DNA of 64,000 nucleotides from positions 12,112,174 through 12,176,173 of the forward strand of contig OU452223.1 in the NCBI GenBank assembly GCA_911728455.2. Direction: 5' to 3'. Under the pieces are notes generated by a model. The model was not told the origin of the DNA. It was given only the letters and a program-made list of their open reading frames with translations, and searched no databases. Shown here piece by piece: positions 12,741 to 26,000 of this stretch (position 1 is its first letter; each line of letters opens with the position of its first letter). This DNA is from Marthasterias glacialis (lineage: Eukaryota > Echinodermata > Asteroidea > Forcipulatida > Asteriidae). A program made the translations under genes and the position numbers.

Positions 12741-14335
12741 GTGTCACCCCAAACCTATATCTTATTTTTGCACTTGTTTACCAACAGTTCATGAATTTAG
12801 ATTCTGTCTTTGCAATGATACTGTGAAGTTAGGTAAATTGTAATAAGACCACAATTAGCTCTTGATAAAGAAAATCCTGAAAGTTCTCATTATTTAAAAA
12901 TTAGTTATCATCTCACAAAATTAAAAAGAAAAACTTCAAAATGTCTTAATCATTTTGAAGTAGTAAATCAACACTTCCCATTATCGAATCTACAGAATAG
13001 AAAACAGTCAAATAAACAGAGTTGAGAAATGTCAGACTTTTATCTGAATGCAGACGTTTTAATGCCAAATGTTGAAACAATGTTATTTTCTTCACATTAT
13101 TATGTAGAACTCCTGCTCTCTGATCTACTTCTCTAGGGCTGAGGATACTGTTCCCAGAAGCTCCTTGAAGTTTATACATGTAACTCCGGGTTACTCAAAA
13201 ACATGAACGTGGAAATAACATAATTTCAGCATACCTCCTTATTAAGATGTTATTGTTGGTAGCATAAAGAGAACAACACAGTCATTACAGACAGGCAATA
13301 CTTTCACTATTTGAAAATGACATTAGTCATCCAGAAAATTGTATATGAAAGAAAAAGAACAAGAAAAAGGGGCGAAAATAAAACCTGCAAAATATCATGT
13401 TCCAGAAACCACAGATAAAGAAATATTTGCCAATCATCAGATTTATTTTTACAAGGTTAATTGGTCCTTGATAGCCATCTTATGTTTTAGTGATCACAAC
13501 AAATTGTTATTTTGTGTGTGTGTGTGTGTGTATGTGCGTTTCACATCTTATAGACTGGCGCTTTGGAGGTTTTTTTTGCCTGGAGGCCTGACCTCATTGA
13601 GTTTCAAGCCGACATGGCGGGCACAGTTACAAGCCTCCGTAATTTGATTCACCACAAATAGATTCTTAAAGGATAAATAAAGAAGCAGTTCAGAATCTTA
13701 ATTAAGGGAGAACATGGTTATGGGTTGATAGGGCTGATTCACTGCGGTATGTGTCATGAAAATATGTAATCACCTAGGAGGAAGGTCGGAGGTGTTATAT
13801 ATGCTTGTCAAAGACTTTTAAGTACAACTGTGCATTGTGTGTGGTAGGGCATAAAGAGAAAGTGATACTGAATGTTGGCAAAAAATCTTGGGTTAATTGA
13901 TGAATTTAATTTTTTAGTCTGCAAGAATTACTACAACCAAAATCAATAAATGTATGTTTGTGCGTGAACCTCTTTACTGTGAAGAAGTATTACTGGTGAC
14001 ATTTAATTGGTTTTCTGTTCAAATTGATCTGAGCCATCACGATTTTATAAGAGGACTCCGCGTCTTGTCTTACACGTTCCTGTCTGGAGCTGTTGATGAC
14101 TTCGTCCTAAAGGGACTTGCATGGAGCACAAATAGTGAGGCAGATCTGATGAATCTGGCAATAACACAAATGTGGTACTTCACCCAACTCAAACCCACAA
14201 CAAACATACACAAATTAATAAATAAATAGAAAATCATCAATCACATCAAAAACAGCACAATACCAATGCAAGAACGTCCCAAATTCCGGTTTGTAAAATG
14301 TCTTTAAACCTTACAGACAAGTCTAATAGAAGCCA

Positions 14336-14725
14336 GGTGTCATGGCAAAGCAGTTGAGAGCACCGGACTCAAGCTCTGGTGTTTCTGATCAGCAGAGTGT
14401 GGGTTCAAGTCCCGGTCTTGAAACTTGTGTCTTTAAGCAAGACACTTAATCATAATTGCTTTGTCCTTTGGATGGGACATAAAGCTGTTGGTCCCGTGTG
14501 TTGTGTAATGCACGTAAAAGAACCCAGTGCACTTATTGTAAAGAGAAGGGGTTTGCCCCAGGGTTTCTGGCATGGTCTGGCACCTCACCTTGTACCCCTT
14601 TCAAGGTGTTGTATTATGGTTGCTTCGTTTGAAATTCATTCTTAACAAACTCCACCAGATTTGATAATTCGGTGCCAGGAGTGTCATTTATGACAGACAT
14701 GGCGCATTATAAATGTACACTATTA
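14336..14725 (+). repeat. tRNA-derived SINE, longest copy
   Basis: A-box-like gcagttgagagcaccggact and B-box gggttcaagtccc are followed by a conserved body (acacttaatcataattgctt, cacgtaaaagaaccca) and an attattatta tail. Related copies occur throughout the window in both orientations. Confidence 0.8.
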
Positions 14726-15659
14726 TTATTAAAAAGAGTGAAATATCTTTGATTTATTCATCACCTGTACAGTAAAGAAGGTTTCAAGATAATGCTGATA
14801 CGTAATCTTCATCTGGATGTTGCAAGCAATAGTGCCCCCCGAGAGGGAAAGTAAACCCAAGACTTCCCCTATTGCTGCCATACACGTAGTTCCCTGAGGA
14901 TGTTAGACATGATAGATGATTTGAATAATTCATTCCAAGTAATGGACAAGGGAGTTGATGAATATCAATCAATGGACCTGGTTTAATTTCCTTGTCCCAG
15001 GTGAAATCGGATATACATAGTTGCAGTCATGCTATAGTTTCTTGTGATTATGGAATAATAAATTGACAGCTTTTTAATTTAGAAGCTGGAGACTCAAGAG
15101 TGTAAACTTGCATCGGTCATCTTGAGATGCCGTCATGTTCAAAAGTTTTGTCATAATACTTTCTCTCGCAAGATAATTCCAGTCGACAAACTGCCAAATC
15201 AAAAATCTATCACTTTTTAAGTTGTAATTTTATAGGTCTGATTTGAGATGTTTCTTAAGATGTACGGAAGGAAACATCATTAATTTAATATTCTTATTGT
15301 AAGACCAATGTCGTGCTGCCACGTTGACAGTAATTCTGGTTACTGGGTTCATGGTGAACATATCCTATTTAGATCAAGGTACTTTACTGTATGTGTGTAC
15401 ATATGTCTTTTGTTTTGGCTTTCTATTCTGAAGATAATTTTTTTCTTTCAGTCAAAATTCCAATTTGCCTACCCTACCATTGGCAAGTTCAGGGGCCATC
15501 AATACAGGCCCTATGGGTTTCCTGATGGTCCCCCACTCAGCTTTTCATTCATTATTATATTTGTTTCTAATTATTTGGTATAAATTGAGTGGAAACTAAA
15601 TAAACCAACCAACCAAATAAACCAACCAAACATTATCCCTGTCCACAACCTCAAACTAC

Positions 15660-15880
15660 TTATATTGGCGCTCAAAAAAAAGAGGTTAATCCAATCTCAG
15701 TCCTCGCAGGTTCCCATTTATACACCTGGATTAAGGGAAGCAATTTATGGTCAGTGACTTGCTTAAGGACACAAATGTCGTGACCGGGATTCGAACCCAC
15801 ACACCCGATGACTAGGGCTTCATAACTTGAGTTCGACGCACTAGATTGTTCGGCCAAGACAGGCTACTTTAATGTAATAA
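15660..15880 (-). repeat. tRNA-derived SINE, inverted copy
   Basis: Shows gggattcgaacccacacac and the inverse of the A-box region ending in gttcggccaaga. Confidence 0.7.
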
Positions 15881-16449
15881 ACTCACTGTGACATTAAACA
15901 AGTAGTGTTTATTTCAAGAAAGTAAACAGTTACTACATAATGTACCAGCCATTCAGTGAAATGTGAAATGTTTATTGGGACAGTAATGTTATACAGTGAT
16001 AGATGATCTTTACTTTTAATCCACTGTACTGTAACTAAACAGTTCTGTCCAGTTTTTATGTTAATTTTGTCATGGGCGGGAAGGGTTAGTTTCTTCTGGG
16101 CTTATCATTTTGTTTTTTGTTTTTTTGTTTTTTTACGGTTTTATTCATCTCAGAACGAAGTATGCACAAGGCTTTGGAATATGACAAAACAAGTTTAAAT
16201 TGTGTTTTTTTTCTCTTAAATAAGTAATCTTGTCATTGTAATATTTATGGTCATTTTTTGAGAATTACTTATGGAAAGATTTTTTGTAATGATGCAATCC
16301 CCCGACCTCCTGTACTTCCAATAAAAATATATGATGATAAATTATTAGGATGAGGTAGTTCTTGTCTTTGGTTTTATTCAGACAGATCTTTACTGGCTCG
16401 GGGTACATGTATGGAGTTGTGAAATACAATGTCACAGAAATTCAATTCC

Positions 16450-16780
16450 CTAATTCTGAACCTGAATCTACACGTGTTTGTCGACTGTCGACCGGGCAAG
16501 CTGAGGGCTTCTCTTTGTTTTCCCATTGTTTAGCCTTTTTTTTTAAGCAATGTCCCATTGTTTTTTTTTACAGCAAGACCTCGCTCTGTCAAAACACTCG
16601 GATCCCTTTTCTTAAAGTCCTCGGTTTCAGCAGGTAGACACGCTCACACGCACTTGTTTGTCGACCTGGTCCATTGAGGACTTTCTCGTTGTTCTCCCGT
16701 TGTTTGGACATCCGCGCTCTTTCAAAATACACTCGTTCCCTTTTGTTAAAGTCCTCGGTTTCAGTGGGTGAACAATATCA
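16450..16780. repeat. Dispersed repeat with internal direct duplication
   Basis: Two related halves each contain cccttttsttaaagtcctcg-like sequence followed by gtttcag. A related copy lies at 27305-27480. Confidence 0.55.
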
Positions 16781-18104
16781 GCAACATTACCGCTTCATGG
16801 TAGACCACATGGTTTACACTTAATTCCCACATTGTCTTGTTGATTAATGACCTTAATTATCTTTAGATCTTTAGCCTTTGATATTCTCCTACCCCCCCCC
16901 TCTCACACCAAGCCAATAAAGTGCAAGCAGCCATAGTCATTTATTAAAAGTCATCATGGTCATAAATCATGACACCCTCATTATTGCATAATACACTGCA
17001 GGAGGAATTCTGTAGTATTTATTGTTATAAATGGTCCAGTTATAATTGACGGAGATGTTGCGGATGACTGATGCCATCACATTTGGACATTTCAGTATGC
17101 TTTGATTGACAATCAATAATTTGTATTTCAAGGAAAAGACGGTTATTGTACAGTGTGTGTTGATGCAGACCGTTATCACGATGCTGCCATCTTATTTTTC
17201 TCCCATGCAAGCCAATGTAACCATAGTGAGGCTGGAGAGGAGGAATAGTCTGAGCCCTTTATGTCCTGAAGAGACCCAATATTCATTCTTGCAACCACAT
17301 ATGTGAAACTAGACAATACATGTTCATCCCTTACTCCCCAGGGTGATTTACTAGGATCCTTCCTCACTCTTTAACAAAATCCCAAACTGTTGGGCTCTGA
17401 TTATGGTGGTACATGTACATGTATGCCTGATCCCATGCACAGCATGATCAGTTTACTAGTGCAGCCCTCAGTTCAACAGAATCAAACGAAACATGCAGTT
17501 GGAGTTTGGTGGATTATGGGTGATTAGAGTTTTTATGATTATCACATGATTTCATGATTTGTAGGTTAACTAATAAAGCCTACTAGCAATCTTCTCCTAC
17601 CTACATCAGCATCATTATTACTCAACACAAGAACTTTCTTTCATTTCATTCATTAATTTCACAGGAAAGATACAAAAACACAATGATAAAAACAATTTCA
17701 AGAAAACATTGACAGACCTACATTAAGAAAAGGTACCACCCCTGAAAGATTGATTAAAAAAAAGAAAACTTAATTATGCCAACTACATGTATCAGGTTGA
17801 TGCTACAATTTAAGAAACAGACAAACATAGGCCTAAATGGCATCAAATATAGAATATTTAATGTGGGTTTGAGAAAAACGTACAATATTGTACAGTATAA
17901 AAATATAAAATTACAATTAAAAAAGAAAAATAAATAAATAAAATTGTGTTTAATAATTGCCGGCTTGTACAGAATAAATTAATCTGAGCAGCTCTTCGGA
18001 GCTTTTAACGTGTACTTTGTTTGTACAGTTTTACGTGTACACTATGACTGAGAGTCATTCTCCCATAACAGTGTTTGCTGGCCAAATGTCAGTTGAAAAA
18101 CACC

Positions 18105-18278
18105 AAGGCCCAATTTCATAGAGTTGCTTAAGCAGACAATATTGCTTAACAATTTTCTGCTGAGCAAGACTGAGTAGGATACCAGTCACAAACCAGTACA
18201 TGTTGCACTGTATTTTGGCTGGTAACCCTAATCTGGTAAGCATAATGTTGATGTGCAGCTGTATGAAATTGGGTCCTG
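18105..18278. repeat. Foldback element, gggcccaatttc family (clear copy)
   Basis: Begins ggcccaatttcatagagttg and ends gcagctgtatgaaattgggt, which are inverse complements. Centre: taccagtcacaaaccagtac. Confidence 0.8.
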
Positions 18279-19390
18279 AGGACCAAGTGGTCCGGCTGGC
18301 TAGTTCAGTGTTGAAAAGCATCCCTGTTTATTATGAAATATGGACTAGTGAGAGAGCTCTGAGAGCTAGCCGACTATAGTGAAACACAAGCTAACTGGAC
18401 CCACTGGCTACTGGGAAAAAATACAAAGGCAAACACTGGTCTGAGTAATATTATATGAATACCCAAATAGTAACAGGCACAAAAGCACCGGCACAAAAGA
18501 TTTCACTGATTTTCAAGCAGAGTTTCTGAACCCCTAATGTCAGCAAGGTAAATTCACCCAGCAGGTTCTTTCCGTTCTCCCCTTCAGTAACTAAAGAGCC
18601 TGTCTTTGGTCATTCTACTCACTGGGAAATTGTTCCCAGTATAAATATAGAATGATAACCAATTGAGTATAGAGGTCAATTTTGTCATCACTCCACCTAT
18701 CCACAGAGCAAGGACCTATCAAAGCGCTGTTTAAACGGAAGGATTGTATTGTTTAGTGCTAATTCAATTGTACTTTGAACATGTGCGACTACAAGTGAAT
18801 GGTTTTTGAAACCATTCCGACTACACGGAATTGGTCAGAGACCTGCTGGGTTTATGAGAATGTAGAGTCAATGAATCGGGTCTTGACTTGCTGTGATGCA
18901 TGCACGTAATGCTGTAACTCATCCGCGATGCAATTTGCGGTTCGGAGTTGGGGTTTTCTCGAGTCGTCGGCGCATGGTGTGATTTCTTTAAAAAGCAACT
19001 GGGGAATCTGGGGCAAGAGTTATGTTTGAGTGTGGAAAAGGCTCTGTGCTTTTGAAATGGGATCATCAGAATTTTTTTTTTTTTTTTCTGCAGTCAAATA
19101 AGAGTTGCTGATTGGAATTCATGTACTGTGAAATATTTATTTCATTCCATATAATGTTGTACATTGTTTTGGTACAATTAACAAGTTAAAGCATTTAAGA
19201 GAAATGTAATCTACATTAGGTCAATATTTTGTTATGTATCATTTGGTTGATTGATTTTGTTTCCTTTATTATATTTTCTACAAACTACACGTATCAGTTA
19301 CTTGAATACGTAGTTTTTTCCTAAAAAAATGCTTTTTGATTTTGACATGTCTTTATATCTTATAAAGTTCCAGGGGAGGGGGGGAGGATG

Positions 19391-19698
19391 TTAAAGCCCC
19401 AGCTCAACTTAAATGTTCACAGATTTACACATACATACCTTACATGGTGTAAAGATAATGCCTAAAGTTTTAGCATCGTTGAAAAATAAATGAAATAAGA
19501 TCCCAAAACTAATTTCCATTTTATGAGACCCAAGCTAAAAAATGTGTACAGAAATGCTGAATGCATTTTCATGGTTTTCTCGCAAATGAAACAACATAAT
19601 GAGCTGAAATTATCACAGTTTGGTTTTGTTACGTATATCTTGACTTGTGCAAATAAATAGAAGCAGACACTTCAACAATGTTGACCAGGGGCTTTAAA
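19391..19698. repeat. MITE-like element with ttaaagccccagctcaac termini
   Basis: Left end ttaaagccccagctcaac, right end ttgaccaggggctttaa. The TTAA at each tip may be the target duplication. Two other copies lie at 40544 and 54800. Confidence 0.75.
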
Positions 19699-22561
19699 TA
19701 AAATGCACCAACATGTAGTTATATTTATGAAATTGTTTGTATGAGGAAAACAAGTTATGTATAAAATGATAATAAAACATATTTTTATATAACACTCTAT
19801 GTCACAAAACTGACTTCAGAACACTTAACAAAGGATATAAAAAACCCATGAAAAAGACGAATTACACCAAGAAGCATAAAAATACACAAAGATTAACTGT
19901 AAAACTAATGAACATTTAAAGGAATAGTTACTAAATAAAAAATAGTTGAGAAAAAGAGAGGAGAAAAAAAAAGGAATACATATATTTATTTATCTATATT
20001 GTGGCCTTTTCTACACCGTGGCTTGGACTCTAACTCCGGAGTGGACTCTGGCTCCGACTTGGGCTCTGTCATCAATTTTGGAGCAGGGTGCATTTTGCAC
20101 AGTGCTTCAACATCAAACGGAGCCCGGAGCCGGAGCCTAAGCTGAGGTTTTAGAATAAGCCCTTATTTAAAGAATTCCTAGGAAAAAGGATGATTAGATA
20201 TTTTTTTAAAGTTTTTTCCTGAAGGTTTCTAATCTGTCAACTCGTTTGTTTTAATTTGCATGGGACATTAATCCACTCTCAGACTCTGTTTAATAATGTA
20301 AGCCGCTATGTATGTTCCTAGAATACGCACTCTTAATTTCTTGGAGACATCACTGACTCTAAAATGTGACTTTAATTACGTTTAATCAAGCCCACTTGGA
20401 CAATTATTCCCCAAGTCCTTGTACAGAGCTTCACGCTTAAGTGGAGCCAGGCGGTTTTGTAAATAAAAAGAATTTGTCTGCTGGAATAATTGGCTGACAA
20501 CCTTGTTCCCATCGGCAATGCGCTGTATCGTTTGCTCTCGCCACTAACCTCTGAAAGGAAGACATTGACAAACAACTGTGATTGGCTCTTGAAATTGAAT
20601 GCTTTGCGTGCACGCTTGTTTCAAACTTGCAAGAAGTGCTTGTAGGGCGCTTATGGTCACTTGACACGCGCGTGTATTTTGAAGCGAGTGCACTTTGTAT
20701 GCAGTCCCCCTAAACTGCATACAGTTAAACATGTAGAAAGATCAAAGAAGAATGAGAAGGGGGCCAGTTGCTTTGTGGCTTGATGCCTTTTTTTGTCGGC
20801 TACCAAAAATGAGCGTGTGCGTAGAGTACATGTAGATTGACCACAAGCCTAGTTAAACTGTACCATGCATAGTATATTTGCACATTTAAATGACGCAATT
20901 CCGGTGGACGTTTTTGAGCATGAAATGGCACGGCGAGATCGATAACCCATGGGAATGAGGTTGATTGGCTGGTGATTAAAGTTTGTATGTGTACAGGTAT
21001 ATAGCATTCTTGGATTGCATAAAATCAAATTGCATAAGTGCAACTCCTCTAAATTCTTTTTGCGTGTCTTCAACTCTGTTACATTTTTTACACTTCCGCC
21101 TTTGAGTTTGACTTGAAGTGTAAGGCCAAATAACATTTAAGTGATGAACATTCCTTTAAGGTTGCCCAAAAAATTTTGCTGTAGTATTTACTTTTAATTC
21201 TGATTTGACAGAGAGCTGGGGGACTGGTTTATGTAATATTTCACAATAATAGGATTGAAAACCCCAAATGTCTGAGGTTTGTTAAGTACATATTTTCAAT
21301 TGAGTCAAGTGATTCAGTGTTGGCTCATACAAAGGTTTTTTTCTTGGAATCAAATTGTGAGGAATTCTTTTTTAACAGTCGAATCTGAACCATGTGTTTG
21401 CAGGTGATGGGTACATATATAGATTTGGACTGATAAGTAGGATAATTGATATAACAAATGCGAGCAGGTGTAATGAAGCAAATTGGTTAATTATTGGAGT
21501 GAATCTCCTACGCTCAGACCAGGGGGTCATCTACCGGCCAGGCAGTGTCCTCACGTCCTTCCCAAATCCTTGTCTCATCATCCACGTCAGGTTCGGACTT
21601 AACTTTCTATAAACTCATGATGGTGTGTCATCTTTTGGTATGCCACATCACTGGTTCCCTGAGCTCGGACATAGCCCCCCCTCTCCCCCCCTCCCACCAT
21701 TCGTGTGTGCTGCATTCCTTTTCAGGGTTACCAGTGTGACGGGGTTACCAGTGTGTGATGTACGCGTATTAGTCATTATACAGCATTGTGATGTCTAGCT
21801 CTTCTGGCTGTTGAGAATGTTATGGAAGATGTTAAAAATATCTAGGTCTGGTGCATGGCTATTCTCTATGGAGGTTTAGTGTTGACATTGTCTGGGACCA
21901 GATATCATGTCTGGTTTTCAATGTCGTATGTCTGCTGTGGTCAATTGATGTACCAAATCATGTATGTTAAAAGTACAGTATGGCTTTTCAAATCAATATT
22001 GTTGTATTGCATATTGGATAATTTACTACTCAGTGAACCAACTGTGTTGATACTTTTGTTTGTCAAGTGTATGGACAAGTTTTTGTTAATTCGTTGCTAA
22101 TTTTTCAGCAACAGGTTCATTTAAATGATGAATTAAATAACTGATTTACTGCTGCACTGATTTATTTGATACTAGTATACGGAGATGCTTTTGACACTAG
22201 ACAACCGAAGTCTGGGATTGCTTGGTTGTCTTGCTTGGCCTGTTCTTTGCCTTGCAGTTGATTTCACCAAACTCTCAATAACTTAGGAATCATCCTAACT
22301 TCAAGATGCATAGTGATTTGTATTGTGACATCAAACTTTCCTTAGCAATTAAGATTGATTCATACATTTACTCATCTTAAGATTGATCTTAGCCCTTTGT
22401 GAAATCGACTGCTGGTGCCCCTTTAAAATGCTCCCTTGAAGTCTGTTTGTCTAAAAGAAAGTGACATTGCCAGGAATATTTTACGTAATGTGACTACTTT
22501 GAACTAACTTCAGGGAAAGTTTGGGTTGTTTTTAACAGACTAAAAAATTATTTAATAATAA

Positions 22562-22890
22562 TATGCTTTTATTAGGTGCTTTTTTGAACATTGTATACAC
22601 ATTACTATACTGTTCATTGGGCCATAGGCATTCCTAAAAGCATCTCAACTCCTCTGGAGTATGCAGCACCGGCAGCCAAATTAGCACACAGGTTGCTAAT
22701 CATTCACATCAACAATCTCTACCCTCTCAGAAACCCATTTACTCCTGGGTGATGAGAAGCAATGATGGTTAAGTGTCTTGCCCAAGAACACAAGTGTCAT
22801 GACCGGGATTCGAACCCACACTCTGATACGTCTCACCCATCAGAACTTGAGTTTGATGCTCTAGACCGCTCGGCCACGACACGCTAACAA
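22562..22890 (-). repeat. tRNA-derived SINE, inverted copy
   Basis: Shows gggattcgaacccacactc and the inverse A-box region ending cgctcggccacgacacg. Confidence 0.7.
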
Positions 22891-23001
22891 TTTAGAAAAA
22901 AAAAAATTGTGTTGATGGGGGGACTACTATAATTAAATGTACTTAAACATCAGTTACATTTATTTAAATTGTATTTTTATTTTTTTGTTGGTACTTTACA
23001 G

Positions 23002-23091
23002 TATGTGTGGGGTATGGAAATGGTGTGTCGGCGCCCGGCTCTTTGGATGATGACGAGATGATGTACCAGCTGTTAAAGGAACGATTTGAAG
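23002..23091 (+). CDS. EGFR: EGFR-like exon 2: start of L domain 1
   Basis: The acceptor tttacag precedes 23002 and the donor is g|gtatgt. It is read in phase 1 (first codon shared with the missing exon 1) and ends in phase 1. The peptide begins (V)[14 protein letters not shown], which aligns with the mature N-terminus of EGFR (VCQGTSN...LG). The cysteine is the first conserved Cys of the receptor L domain. At 90 nt it is shorter than vertebrate EGFR exon 2 because the following exon starts earlier. No plausible signal-peptide exon was found upstream in the window. Confidence 0.9.
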
Positions 23092-26000
23092 GTATGTATC
23101 ATTGGGTGCGTTCGATTAGCTTCCCCAGGTATACCGGGGAGTTACACTCATGGTAGCCACGACGCGGGGCTAATCGAACGCTGCGGTGTATTCACTTGAC
23201 ATTCTGGAAAAATTAAGGTGAGGCCGTGTGTCCGAATCAAGTGGCTTCGGCTACGGCTATGGCCGCTGGCTGCAACGACAATGTTGAAGAATAGGAATCC
23301 TCGGCGTTCCGGCCGTAGCCACTGCCGAAGCCATTCATTCGGACACGGTCAAAGGTTGTTTCCCGCCGTGAGCCTGCAGCCGTACTACGTCATTACACCG
23401 GGCAGCCACCAGAGACCCGCTCGCGAGCTGGGGCTGTGGTGGCATACACCGCACCCATTGACATTTTCTTTTTGCAGTAGCAGGAGAAGAATTTAAACAC
23501 ATAGCATAACTGCCAACCTATCAGATTTAATCAGAATCGGCCATATTTTAAAGTTTAAACCCTTAAAATTGGAAACATTTGAAGAAAAAAAAATAGGGCG
23601 CTATGTCACTGCCAGTGGGAGAAAAATTAGCAAAAGAGGACGCTATTTACTTCAGGTCGTGTCACCATTTTGTAACAACAACACAAACGATGTGCGCTGG
23701 AGATTTTTTTTCTGGAAGTGTTCAGCAATTTGTTTCAGCAAGATGGGTAAAACCCAAACCCCCAAAAAAGTTTGGAAAAATGTACTATTCTTGCACTGCA
23801 CTATCACTTAAGGTATTCCTATTTCTGACCTTACAATGTTAGCAGGTATGAGATAGACAATTTCACAGTCTCATTTTTGGGTAAATTGGTAATCTTCAAA
23901 CAACCTGATATGTGCACAGTAGGCAGAGTTCTCTCTTAATGTTCCACTGGTCAAGTGCTAGTTAAAACACCTGAGGACCTGTTAAAATTATCAGAGCCTT
24001 TATAGTAATGTTTATGCTCCTAAATTTGTTCTTCTCTTTTTAGTGTTTTTGTTTGATAGTACTATTTCATTGAATACATGTACATGTAGCTTTTGATTCA
24101 CAGATATTGTCATTGTTTTTTTTTATATAATTTTGTTTTATCTATCCATTGTATTTTTATGTTTTGGGGTGTTTTTTTTTATTTATTTTTTTTACATAAT
24201 TTTATCAGTAAAAATTGTCTAAATTTGGCCTTTGGCTACGATGACGTCTCAATTCAATTCAACAAAAAAAAGTCATTTTTTATTTATTATGAAATGTCAG
24301 TGAAAAAGCTGGTGTAGTAGTAAATAACTCTTACAGGTCATGCTAGACGCTGAAAAGCAAACCCTGACGGGCCCGAATAACATGTCTCGGTGTTACATAG
24401 TAACCAATGCATTGCCCCGTTTCATTGTCCGCTTCCATAAGTAAGTTGATGTACACTACGCCAGTTACAAACAAAAGACTTATTAATTCTTTATTTGCAC
24501 AGGTTGTACATACGTCGATGGAAACTTGGAAATCAAATTTCTACGTCAAAAGAACTACGACATGAGCTTTTTGAAGGACATCCGTGAGGTCACGGGTTAC
24601 GTCATCATTCTTCTCCTATACCCGAAAACGGTCACCTTTCCAAGCCTTCGCGTGATACGCGGCAATGAGCTTTACGAGGGCAATGCTTTGTACGTTGCCA
24701 TCAATCATCATGATGTAGATAACAGAACTGGTATGAGGGAGTTACAGTTCCCAGAATTGCACGGTAAGAGATTAAGATCATTTGATTGCTTTTCTATCTA
24801 AATATCTCTGTTGTTATAATAGATGTTAATTTTTGCATCGGGAGTAAAGAATAATAAGTGTTGTTTTTTTACCCATAGACAAAAAATCACAAATAATATT
24901 CTTTATCCCTGATGCAAAAACTAACATCTATTATAAGGGTTGCAGTACCTGCTGCTAATAGGATTCGAACTGCCTCTAGCTCCCGAGCAATTTGGGTAGT
25001 CTAGTTGGTAAGACATTTGCTCTAGAATGGTGGAGGCGTGGGTTCGAATCCCACCCGAGGAATATGCCTGTGGATTTTATTTCACAGGACTCAGGGGAAC
25101 CGAGTATACAGTGCTTAACACACATCAGTGTATGGGTAAAAAAACACTGATTATCTCTGTTCTTCCTACAAGTTGGTAGTATGTGACTAACCAGTTAGCC
25201 AGAACCAGATGATAATGTTTGAGAGGTTAAGCTACATGTATACGTTTTCATGTAACGCGTACATGGAAGGTTCTTTTTCTTCTTCTGTAGCAGTGTGCAA
25301 GAGACCTCTTGGGTACATCATCGCAGATTGCCCCTGCGTTGGCTAGACCACTGAGATGTAGGCCATACATGTCTAGTTATTTTATTATTTGATATATATT
25401 ACGGCCTGACGTACGCGTCACGTGTAGACGTTACGCAAAAATGTGTGACTTAACCTCTCTATTAGTAAAAAATGGTTAGGGAGCGTCTCGAAAGCCAGGC
25501 ACATTCCAGGCACGAAGAAATGTTCCCGTAGGCATACTGGACTGCCAGAACAATCCCATACTAGTGAACATACACGTTAGCACTTTGAACATTCCAAGGG
25601 AACGTTCCGGGGGTCCAACGTACTGGTCCATGTACGCCGGCTGGAACACTTAACTGATCCAATTAGAACGCTCCTACCATTCAGACTTCTGAGACGCTCC
25701 CTTAAAGGGTCTGAATACGTTTGGTAATGACTCTGAAAATTTATGGCAATAAATAACTTACTTGGTAAGAAGTACAGCAGCTTTAGATAGTATAATGCAT
25801 TTTGAGAAACGTTTCACTTCTACTGCAGTTGTGGAAAAATATATCACTTTTATACTCCCCCAAAATTTGAATCTGAGAAACGTTATGGCCGTAACGCTTC
25901 TCAGAATGTGTGTTCCAATGACGGATACTTCTTCTGCGTGTACACAAACGCTTCAAATTTTTTGGCGAAATCTCAAAAACACTGCCACCTTTTGAAATGA

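Larger units (their letters stand above)
1..23001. other. Region before the first exon: no recognisable gene
   Basis: I looked for a signal-peptide exon ending in phase 1 before a GT donor, and for other conserved proteins on both strands. Nothing convincing was found. The open frames here are short and fall in simple or dispersed repeats. By analogy with the very long intron 1 of vertebrate EGFR this may be intron 1, but it could also include intergenic DNA. Recognised repeats inside it are listed separately. The stretches 1120-4235, 10776-12290 and 16781-19390 show only AT-rich unique-looking sequence and homopolymer runs, apart from a foldback copy at 18105-18278. Confidence 0.6.

Noticed and set aside
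1-23001. Search for the signal-peptide first exon.
   Set aside because: No ATG-started hydrophobic segment ending in phase 1 at a credible donor was found; hydrophobic frames such as that at 7179-7361 use a non-ATG start and T-rich filler.
24985-25068. tRNA-like sequence with good A- and B-box matches.
   Set aside because: Acceptor arms do not pair and the anticodon arm is poor. The surrounding sequence recurs at 60.7 kb, so it is a SINE head and not a tRNA gene.
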